This document shows, piece by piece, positions 31,993 through 47,900 of a stretch of DNA of 64,000 nucleotides (position 1 is the first letter of the stretch; every line of letters begins with the position of its first letter). The notes beneath the pieces were generated by a model. The model made no database searches. It was given only the letters and a program-made list of their open reading frames with translations, and was not told where the DNA came from. Made by a program: the position numbers and the translations under genes. The DNA lies in contig OZ007514.1 in the NCBI GenBank assembly GCA_963931865.1, positions 12,847,017 through 12,911,016 of the forward strand. The letters run 5' to 3'. The stretch comes from Axinella damicornis (taxonomy: Eukaryota; Porifera; Demospongiae; Axinellida; Axinellidae).

Positions 31993-33335
31993 GCCCATCC
32001 AAGCATAGATAGATAGATAAATTTTAATTTTAGACAGGAAATGTCCCTTCAGCCACCTGGCTGGTCCTCCAGGGAGTCCTGCATTGCTACCTGTCATAGT
32101 CTAATGCGGACTAACAAGTATCTCTCCTACCAATTAAGGCTCCCACACAACCATGGCAGCCACTGCACAGTGTGGTCCCCAGACTCGAGACAATTAATGG
32201 AGTGTACACTTGTGTTGGTACTGTGTTTTCTTTCACTTCAGCCTTGAAGAGCAAGGTTATTATACGGATGGTCGTGGTAAGATCTCAGGTAGGAAACGAA
32301 GTCAGCTAACCAAAGAATTTGGAAGCAGAATCATATTTTACTAACTTTGTATTTTACTACTACTGTAATTGTTTCCAGCAATGACAGTACACATGTATTC
32401 CCTTAATTTTTTTTAAAAAACAGTTGTGATTTTTGTATTGAGTACGTAATAGGGTCACATTAATTTTGTGAAATTAATGATTTACAAGTGACACACATAC
32501 ACCCACAACAGTAAGTATTGTTACTCTGTGTCTTGGACTGTTCAGTATTTCTCTCTGAAAAGACATTGTCTCAGCTTCCTTGTACAGCCTGCATGGGGGG
32601 ATGGGGAGGACTTCAACAAACGGGTTGCCAGTGGTGATAGCAGCTAAAGAGTTCCACTGCTGCTGGTCTGATCTGATCTCACACGATTGTTGACTTAATA
32701 AATACCCTGAATGCATGGCCTACATTGTAACAGGTAGATTTTAGCAGCCACATTTATGTTTTCATTTCGATGACTTGATTTTGGGTCAGACCACTTGTTA
32801 CCAACTCATACAGAGTCAGACGACTGGCTTTGTCTTGCACTGGGTACTGTGAGTATGGACTGACATGTTGCAGTCGACAATGATGTGAATTCAATCGTGC
32901 CACTGTCATTGGCGAAGTCAGGTCTGACTGTAATATGCTCGGTTACTGCAACACGTCTGATACGCATTGTGATTAACCTTGTTCCCAGTCATTCCCACTG
33001 CCAGCGTTTAGTTGCAACTGGGGGAAGGCCTGGGAGATCTGATCATGTGTGTCTGGTGAGGTAAGGGTAGGGGCGGTGGCCGACCATGTTTTGTGTTGAC
33101 CTCCCTGGCATCGTGAAAAAACGAATGGTGCCTCGCAAATGCTCTGGCCGCCTCCAGTCGTCGGACAAACGCTACAAGATTTGAGATCTTTAATTGTATG
33201 GGTCCTGCCCTCCGTGTGTCTACCTGATGCTACCGCACATGACCAGATATCTCCCAGCTGTACAAGCGATCAAAGACTGGAGGTGGGAGTGGCCTGGGAA
33301 TGACGTGATGTAACTACCCCAAGTAGCATGTTTTC

Positions 33336-37573
<4,238 letters not shown>

Positions 37574-37659
37574 GTTACGGACTAGGGATGGTGGGCACTG
37601 CGTGTGTGCATGAGAGAAGCGCACATATTCAGCACAAGCAGTAACTTTAGACATGTAAG

Positions 37660-38800
37660 GGGGCGTGGCTGGTCATCAGAGGCAATTATAAATTACACAC
37701 CAGACCAAGATTGCTACAAGCCACAAGGTACAATGAACTGCAGTGCAGACACGTCTCAAAGCTGCTAACACTCGTTCACATTTTAATCAAACAGGGCCTA
37801 AGGGATGGGACCAGGCAGGAGACAGACGGCGTCAAGTACAAGTACGAGAAATCATTATAGACTGTTGTATTGTCAAAAAACTAGCCTACTTGTACGCATG
37901 CAGGTTAAATACAGCTACTCAAACTCACAATGAGTAACCTGCGAGTCAACTGCTACGCTCCTGAAACGTATCAATGCTGATCAGATGGCCCCCAAAATTG
38001 CAAAACAACAGCTAAGCTATTACGTACCGGAAAATTTTTTAAGTAGTTGGTAATTAGAGGCTAGGAAATACGGTACATCGTTCCAGCTGCTGACCTTTGA
38101 TCCTTGCCATTCCAGAGATTCCTCACAAATGAGCAGCAGATCATGTTAATGCACCAAATGCCTTAATTAGGAAGGCATTCTGGGCCTGCGAGGTTATCCG
38201 TGTCATCCAATGCAATGCCTCACTTGAGGCAATGTAATTCCTCACTTGAGGCAAAGCAGTGCCTCACTTGAGGCAAAGCAGTGCCTCCCTAATTATAAGC
38301 TCCACTCTGCACTCAGTAAGAAAGCCAGGAGGTTGTGTGGGGTCACACAAGATGCGGTTGCACTAGTGGATCCACCGAGTGATGTGGGAAGGACAATGAG
38401 ACCAATTTGTGTGAAGGGCTAAGCTTGCATGTAACTGAGCATTGCAGGAGATAATTGTGCAACTATTCTGCTGAGATCAGTTTGTCCCCACCCCAGCTAC
38501 AAATTTATAGCTCGTACAACGCAGTGCTGTTTGCACAGACTCGTGTTGGACTGGAGAGCTCCTTACGGTCAACTATCAAACCCTAGCTTCACTGCTAGGG
38601 TACTGCATGCATGTGCTGCAACACTCAATGACTAGGCCAAACCCTATGCTGATCACAGCAGACACTTACAGAGATGCATTCATGAATCGAGATAACACGT
38701 GGTCAAAAAATACAACACTTCATGATGTCCGCTACATTGAGAGACTACATATACAATGATGGGAGTAACAGTATGCACACGGTCCTGATCTCTCAAAGAT
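37660..38800. other. Intergenic region between channel and thymosin genes
   Basis: No exon recognised. It includes three to four copies of a palindromic cctcacttgaggcaa repeat (38210-38285). Confidence 0.5.
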
Positions 38801-38804
38801 GCCA

Positions 38805-39411
<607 letters not shown>

Positions 39412-39597
39412 TCATTAAATTAGCAATGCTGGTAGCTCGTCCTAAACGAGGTGAAATTGGAGGCAGCAGACGACACAGAAGTTGCAGAAGAGCATGCACA
39501 CAAATGACATAGAGGGTAAGCCCCACAGACAAGAAAACATACGCCAGCAATCATTAGCAAACCGTGCAGCGAAACAATCGCTAGAGGTATAACTCAC

Positions 39598-39838
39598 CAC
39601 AGCCGAAAACGGAGCAAATCTGCTGAAGCAGGAACACTGTTCTATTGGTCTTTATAAACCCCTAGCAAAACAGTGCAGTGAACGAGAAAGGAAATGGCCT
39701 ATCGGAAAATGGGGTCGGTACTGCGCATGCGCAGACTCCTCCTCTTTATCGCCGCAAACGTGGAAGACGAAGGTGTACGGTACGTGGTGGCTTTATTTGT
39801 GGCGCCATTCCTGCTATTGAACTCCAGCAAGTTTGAAA
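39598..39838. promoter_or_regulatory. Shared divergent promoter with NRF-1-type site
   Basis: Between the thymosin 5' UTR donor (minus) and the ATG at 39839 (plus) lie less than 250 bp. It contains the palindrome ctgcgcatgcgcag (39719-39732), the NRF-1 consensus. On the minus strand there is a CCAAT box (ccaatag, near 39643-39649) and a TATA-like tttataaag (39648-39657). The arrangement suggests one bidirectional promoter, with the TATA/CCAAT side serving thymosin. Confidence 0.6.
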
Positions 39839-42800
39839 ATGTCAGACCAGCCAGGCTTGAAGCGGGAAGGGACCATGGCTGTTACTGCCCAGGTGAACAT
39901 GTCTCTATTTGGCGTGCATCTTGGGGGGTGGGTGTTTGACAAGAAAGCAAAAACCCGGTCAAATTTTTGAAAATTAGCACCTGTCCCGAGGCGATAATCG
40001 CGGTAATTAGGAATTATCTCACAATTAACTGTTGAACAAGTGGTATGTGTACTGGGAGGGTGGGTTAGCTGACTGTGAGAAAATACTGGTCTTTCCGACT
40101 AGAAGTCGGTACGAGTTGTATAATATTACACAATTGAGTGTTTGCCCTTCCACCTTAATGTGGATCACTGGTAGATGCAAAGACCTGGTCTAATGTCAGT
40201 CAGTTATCACGATCAACATCACATCATTTTGCCCTTCAGTACAATTAACACTGTGGCTAGCCCTTCCCTAGATAAATGACCGGTTTCAAAAATTATTCAG
40301 GGAGAGCTTGAGGCATCCTATGTCTGTGGTGAGTTTAGAGTGGAGGTATTCTCTGGACTAGCTACTTCTCTAAAGTACACCTCCCTAGCGCTGCAATGGT
40401 TGCCAATACCTGGTGCCAAGTTTTGGTGTTGCTAACGTGCTGGAAGGTGGCTGCTAACCTGGTAGAAGGTTCGCTGCTATGCAGTGTGAGGGTCCAGTAC
40501 CTGAACCTGGCCAGTACATTGACCACTACTGGTAAAGAATAGCCTGCCTGTAATTTTATCCGATTAACAAACATTTTGTTCGCAGGCCGTTTGTCTGTTC
40601 AAGTTTCAACTTCGTACATATTGCGTAAGATTCTAAACATGAGACCCTCACCTCCATTCATTGTGGAGGGCTTAAAGGCTTGAATCTTTGCTGCCTCCCC
40701 TCAAAAGACCCAAGTACGGTTATGAATGCAAGGTAACTCTTTGTGTAAATCTTATCAGTTTTTCGAATGGTATGTTTGATTTTGTGAGACACCTTCTGGT
40801 GTTGACGACGTCTACAGTAGAGCAAGCCTCGTTCCTAGACCCTGCCACCATACCTGCTTTTGCTGCTTGAACTCAAGACCATAGGGTATGTACAGCGGGC
40901 AACGCTTCACTCTGATAGATTGACCAGCAATGAGACTAGGATACAGCGGGGCAACGCTTCACTCTGATAGATTGACCAGCAATGAGACTAGGGTACAGCG
41001 GGCAACGCTTCACTCTGATAGATTGACCAACAATGAGACTAGGGTACAGCGGGCAACGCTTCACTCTGATAGATTGACCAGCAATGAGACTAGGATACAG
41101 CGGGCAACGCTTCACTCTGATAGATTGACCAGCAATGAGACTAGGGTACAGCGGGCAACGCTTCACTCTGATAGATTGACCAGCAATGAGACTAGGGTAC
41201 AGCGGGCAACGCTTCACTCTGATAGATTGACCAGCAATGAGACTAGGATACAGCGGGGCAACGCTTCACTCTGATAGATTGACCAGCAATGAGACTAGGG
41301 TACAGCGGGCAACGCTTCACTCTGATAGATTGACCAACAATGAGACTAGGGTACAGCGGGCAACGCTTCACTCTGATAGATTGACCAGCAATGAGACTAG
41401 GATACAGCGGGCAACGCTTCACTCTGATAGATTGACCAGCAATGAGACTAGGGTACAGCGGGCAACGCTTCACTCTGATAGATTGACCAGCAATGAGACT
41501 AGGGTACAGCGGGCAACGCTTCACTCTGATAGATTGACCAGCAATGAGACTAGGGTACAGCGGGGCAACGCTTCACTCTGATAGATTGACCAGCAATGAG
41601 ACTAGGGTACAGCGGGCAACGCTTCACTCTGATAGATTGACCAGCAATGAGACTAGGGTACAGCGGGCAACACTTCACTCTGATAGATTGACCAGCAATG
41701 AGACTAGGGTACAGCGGGCAACGCTTCACTCTGATAGATTGACCAGCAATGAGACTAGGGTACAGCGGGCAACACTTCACTCTGATAGATTGACCAGCAA
41801 TGAGACTAGGGTACAGCGGGCAACACTTCACTCTGATAGATTGACCAGCAATGAGACTAGGGTACAGCGGGCAACACTTCACTCTGATAGATTGACCAGC
41901 AATGAGACTAGGGTACAGCGGGCAACGCTTCACTCTGATAGATTGACCAGCAATGAGACTAGGGTACAGCGGGCAACGCTTCACTCTGATAGATTGACCA
42001 GCAATGAGACTAGGGTACAGCGGGCAACGCTTCACTCTGATAGATTGACCAGCAATGAGACTAGGGTACAGCGGGCAACGCTTCACTCTGATAGATTGAC
42101 CAGCAATGAGACTAGGGTACAGCGGGCAACGCTTCACTCTGATAGATTGACCAGCAATGAGACTAGGGTACAGCGGGCAACACTTCACTCTGATAGATTG
42201 ACCAGCAATGAGACTAGGGTACAGCGGGGCAACACTTCACTCTGATAGATTGACCAGCAATGAGACTAGGGTACAGCGGGCAACACTTCACTCTGATAGA
42301 TTGACCAGCAATGAGACTAGGGTACAGCGGGCAACGCTTCACTCTGATAGATTGACCAACAAAGAGACTGAATCTCTTTCAGTTTCTTGGCCGTGTCCGC
42401 CTCACTACGGTAGCAGCCACTGATGGAGCGGTGTGTTGTTGTTTCTATAATAATTCATGTCCATGACAAGGGGCAGCACCAGTAGCCAATGGCTGACATG
42501 AAGATGTACCTGTAAGCTAACTTGAACAGTCAGTCACTTCTTAGTTCTGACACAGCCTTGAGGATATTGGAGATGTTTCATGAGCAGGAGTGACTTGTGG
42601 CCAAGTGGTTAAAGCATTTACTGTGGACCAAAAGTCCCTGGTACGAATCCTCACTTGTTGGTTCACTGGTGAAGTGCTTTCTTTATCCCTCCTCCCCTTG
42701 GGAGATCAGCAATTGGCTGAAAGGGTCTTGGAGGTAAAAAATTAAACACCTTACCTGTGTACTATGGTGGGATATGTAAAGTGCTTGTTCTGACCCAAGA

Positions 42801-44935
42801 GGACCCACAGGCCATCTCGTATCAGCAAGGTCAGTTCTGCATTGGGTATGGAGTGGAGTGTTATGCTGTGAGTGTGTTTGTGTTCTGTTAGGAAAACAGT
42901 GTTTGTTTCAATTGACACAAATGGTTCAGCGTATCCGGCTCTTGCACAAACGGGTTCTTCTGGACTCTGAGCCCCAGTGGGCCCAATTTTGTGCGCTTTA
43001 TGTGATTGGCGGAGGGGTGTGGGGGGGGGGGGGGGGGGGGGGGGGGGATGAAACCAAGTAAACATTACAGGAGTACCAAAGTTGCCAAGCCATTGATGGG
43101 GTCGGTCTGGCTGCATGGGCCCACTGGGGCTCAGAGCAGTGCTGTGCATGGCCTACTCAGGCTCAGAGCAGTGCTGTGCGCAGGGCCCACTGGGGCTCAG
43201 AGCAGTGCTGTGCATGGCTCAGAGCAGTGCTGTGCGCAAGGCCCACTGGGGCTCAGAGCAGTGCTGTGCATGGCTCAGAGTAGTGCTGTGCGCAGGGCCC
43301 ACTGGGGCTCAGAGCAGTGCTGTGCATGGCTCAGAGCAGTGCTGTGCGCAAGGCCCACTGGGGCTCAGAGCAGTGCTGTGCATGGCTCAGAGTAGTGCTG
43401 TGCGCAGGGCCCACTGGGGCTCAGAGCAGTGCTGTGCACTGGGCTCAGAGCAGCACTGCAGGGCCCACTTGGCTCCGAGCTGCAGGCATCGCATGTATCT
43501 AGCTAGCAGGGCCTGACTGCCGTGCATAACACTGCACGCAAAGCATTGTTGGTTACCAACCATCATCTTCTCATTCCGAAGTCATTTCATCATGTGCTCA
43601 TGGAAATATGTAAAGGGCTCTCCCCACCTGGGCGGGGCAGTAGTATACAGAGACCGTTCATATCCTGATCATGATGGATGGTTGACTAACAACGAAATGG
43701 GGAAGGGGCCAGCTCTTGAAACCTAAGCAGTATTGGGTTATTGGGTTTCTGGTGACAGCTGGTGCCCATATAAGGTAAAGACGGTAAACTAACTGCAGTG
43801 GATATGGAGATCTTTGTACAATGATAATCCCATTGTTGTGAAGTGATTGCCAGCTAACTGACTGTAATTGTCCAGGTCACACGTTAGGAAATGTGTGTAC
43901 TAGCGGTGAGCTGTCTCGGATGCCTGCTCTAATGGTGAGGTATTTCTCAGGGAGTCATCTTAACGCTTGTGGTCTGGCTTCATTACCGTGTATGGGCATC
44001 TACAGGGTTACTCATCTGCAGGGAGTGAGATGGACATATTCGGAAGTTCTGTGGTCTCGTGGGCAGATGGTGGCATGATAATCTGTAACCTGTTGACCCC
44101 AGCGTGCTGAAGTCCATCGAATTGGCAGAGGTCCTTCTGTACGTATGTATCTTTGCAGCCATAGTGCTCACACACGTTCTCTTGCTATTTGTGCGTCCCA
44201 TTTAGTGATTTGTCTGTAACTTAGTTTTTAATCTTTCATCACCTGGGAAATTCATCACCTGGGAAATTGTTGTCGGTTTGGTGACCCAAATTTTGAGTGC
44301 CTACGATTGTATCACCTTCAGTTTAAGTGCTGAGTGCCTGCGTGAGGGGCAAGTCACCTGGGGTCAGCTAGGAGTGAGCTGGTCATGGAGAGTTCCAGAG
44401 GAAGTAACATCGGCGTAGCTTAGACGCTCTCGGGATTGCAACCGCTGCTCGTTGTTAGTGTTCAACTCTGCACCTTAGTTTCAAGACTTTGGGTAGCCTC
44501 GTTCCCAGGCTCCCCTCTGTGTGTGTGGTGAAGACACGGGGGGGGGGGGGGGGGGGGTCATGATGGAGAGTCCGTAATGCCTTATAATGCTGTGGACTCA
44601 TGATAGTCTGATGAGCGTAATTTGAGCACAGTAGGTGCAACTGTTGGATGTGGTAGGTAGATTGTTGGAGCAGTGATAGTAGATAACGATCAGGTCACAC
44701 ATAGTTCGTGCTGTTTGTAAACATGTATGTTTGTCAATTTGGGGAAAATTGATTGCAACACCTGCCAGACTGGTTGGGGGGTAGAAGCTCTAGTGTTCAA
44801 CAGCCGACCGCACTGGGTGTCCAGCTAGTTGAGGGAGGAGAGGGCAGAGAGAATGGCCTACAGAAGACCGAGGGAACAGTGAGAGAAGCCACACTGTGTC
44901 CCCTGCCCCCTCCTACCCCACGAGGCTCCTATATA

Positions 44936-44969
<34 letters not shown>

Positions 44970-47900
44970 CTGCATCTGTGCCCTTGTTGCCCATTGTGCT
45001 ATAGACTCTGTGGCTCCACTCTCACAACCTCACACAGCCACATGAAAGGGTACCCTCAATTACCTATTCCTGTGGGGATAATGCCTTATAGGGTCAAAGT
45101 CTGGGTAGTAATTGGCTCACAAACTGATTGTATTGTGGAATGGAGGCTTGTGTTGAGTTCCTTGCGTGCATACCGTAGTCACGGTATTAGGCACAACTCA
45201 CTTATAGGCACAGGTCACTTATAGTGCATATTCGCTGTTAGGCGCAGGTTCAACTCTTGTCTTTATTAAGCGCCGAAGTCTTGGCTGAGTCAACAGTGAA
45301 ACTGCATGGCCTGTACCAAAAACAGTCTTGATCATGTTTGATCAACATATGGAACCACATAATGGCATTTCCCAATCAGCTCGGGAAAACCTTCTGACCT
45401 CATGGGCCGGGGGAAATACTGCCTGGAGGTTTTGGGTATAACCTGGTAACTCATTGCAGTGTGATCAGCTGGAGGGTTAGAGTGTGACCTGGTAACTCAT
45501 TGCAGTGTGATCGGTCCACATCAAGTGATTCGCCAATCACCACAGTCTTCCGCTCCCTCGTCTCTGACCTTCGTCTCTGTGATTTTGATTGGTTGAGATG
45601 TGGTTACATGTGAGTACTCGATCACGCAGTGGTTGAAGTTTCGGGAGATAAACTGTTGGATTCGTCACTTTGGGCCGAGAATGTTCTTGCGTTGATACCA
45701 ATCCCCTCTCAGCTCATAGGACGTGAGGTCGTGTTGTATCCAGAAACTACTTCTGTACGAGTGTTGGGTCAGAGATCAGGGTGTATTCCTTGTACGGCTA
45801 TTGTGAGGCTTCACAGTGGCTGCACAATATGTGTCTAGTCATCCTGACCTGACTGTGTACTAATGGACTCCAGCTGGTGTTAGCATTCAGTACTGTCCCC
45901 AGAATTAGTGTTGCTCTGTTCAGGATCAGAGTGCATTTGGCCAGCTGCCATGTGTGAGCTGCTTGTAGCCATGGTGTGTAGAGCAATCACCATATGGGCT
46001 CCTCCAATGGCGTGTGGGCAGGCTGTGGCTAGCACAGATGGCATTCCTGAGTGTACCATAGTCTAATTTGGGAGACCACAGGATTGGATTGTGGTGTGCA
46101 GTGTGTCCTGGTACAAGTCATCTGGGAGCACCTTAATATGGTCCCACTCTCAGCTGCTATATAGAGCTCATGAGCTCTGTGTAGAGGTATGCAGATTGTG
46201 GAGAATTACACACTGCNNNNNNNNNNNNNNNNNNNNNNNNNNNNNNNNNNNNNNNNNNNNNNNNNNNNNNNNNNNNNNNNNNNNNNNNNNNNNNNNNNNN
46301 NNNNNNNNNNNNNNNNNNNNNNNNNNNNNNNNNNNNNNNNNNNNNNNNNNNNNNNNNNNNNNNNNNNNNNNNNNNNNNNNNNNNNNNNNNNNNNNNNNNN
46401 NNNNNNNNNNNNNNNNCATCAGATAGTGTGTGCTGATGACTTTGATAGTGGGACTGGGGTTTCCTTACCTTTTACTGTCATATCCTGTACCCCCCTCACT
46501 CCCTACCTCTCTCTTCTCTCTTCCCCTTCCTCATTCCATCCCTACCTCTCTCTTCCCCTCCCTCCCTCCACCCACCCCCCCCCCCCCCCCCCCCCCTCCC
46601 TTCCCTCCCTCCCCCCTCAAAGGAGGGTCAGGAGCTCCTTGGTGATGAGGCTCTTGAGAAGACAAGGGCACAGACAGCCTTTGTGAAGGAAGCAGAGGAA
46701 CCACCCAAGGAAGAGTCGCCGAAGAAGCCACGGCTACCTCGAGACTCAACCATGGCCGTCACTGCACAGGTGTGTGTGTGTGTGTGTGTGTGTGGTGTGC
46801 ATGTGTGTGAAGTGTGTGTACATATGTGAGTGTGTGTCTGCACATGTGAGTGTGTGTTGGTCTAACTGTGACACTGGAAGAATACATTAGCAGTGTAGCC
46901 GGCGTGTTCGGTCGTTTACTGGTTACTTCACATAGGAACCAGAGAACTGACCTCAGGCTAATCTTTTTCTAGCAAGCACAATTGATGAGAAATTGTTTGC
47001 CGTCGCTGCTGGAGTCGCTGCTGGAGTTGATTGCGTCAGGTCATTGATAGTGTTTGTACACTACAAGGTCCTGCACATGACCATTGTATAATGTGTCAGC
47101 TTGTTAGTGTACAAGCCCCTCAGAGCTTCAGTGCACCTGTTGTGAGTTGCCCTGGGCCATCTCTCAGCAGAGTCTGCTTACGACACCTGCAATTGCTGTA
47201 GTGGTATGAAAAACGATGGAGGCCTGATGGCTGGTGTGTATTCTGTCCTAATATGCTCCTGGTGGTCCTAAGATGTCCATGGTGGCCCCAAGATGTCCAT
47301 GGTTGCCCTAAGATGTCCATGGTGATCCCAGTATGTCCCTGGTACCCCCAACACGTCCCTGGTGGTCCCAACACGTCCCTGGTGGTCCCAATACGTCCCT
47401 GGTAGTCCCAGTATGCCCCTGGTCCGCCAGGGACATACTGGGACCACCAGGGACATATTGGGGCCACCAGGGACGTATTGGGACCACCAGGGACGTATTG
47501 GGACCACCAGGGACGTATTGGGACCACCAGGGACGTATTGGGACCACCAAGGGGCATCTTAGGGCATGCAGTGGGGGGTGTATGGCAAAATTCAAGCATA
47601 GCAACTAGATGTACTGGTTAGTACAGTGGCACATGTACTTGTGGTAGAAATGTTGTTGCGTTTGTTTGTGTTACTGTTAGGGTTGTGTTACTGTTGTGTT
47701 CGAGGTACAAGAATATTCGTAGATAGACCTTCAACAAATTTTGTGGTAGTAGTTTTCTCGGATCAACAATCATGCCCACTCACAGGCAACTCAGCTTGTT
47801 GACGCTGTCCCACGCTCGGCTGCTCTACCACTAGCCTCGTTCCCAGGCCGTGTGGGAACGAGGCTGCTCTACCACTAGCCTCGTTACCAGGCCGTGTGGG

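Noticed and set aside
40930..42245. Long open frames on both strands (up to 233 codons) with RLTSNETRVQRATLHSD-type repeats
   Set aside because: Caused by a 51-bp minisatellite (17 codons per unit); open on both strands and frame reset by one-base unit variants.
40891..42369. CRISPR-like regular array
   Set aside because: Units are contiguous with no unique spacers, and the genome is animal.
42598..42660. Functional tRNA gene
   Set aside because: A and B boxes present but no acceptor stem or clover-leaf closure; it is the head of a SINE.
43006..43516. Alanine/cysteine-rich frames over 100 codons
   Set aside because: Minisatellite artefact with several overlapping open frames.
47120..47608. 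Frames with PWWSQYVPGG-type repeats
   Set aside because: 20-bp inverted tandem array open on both strands.
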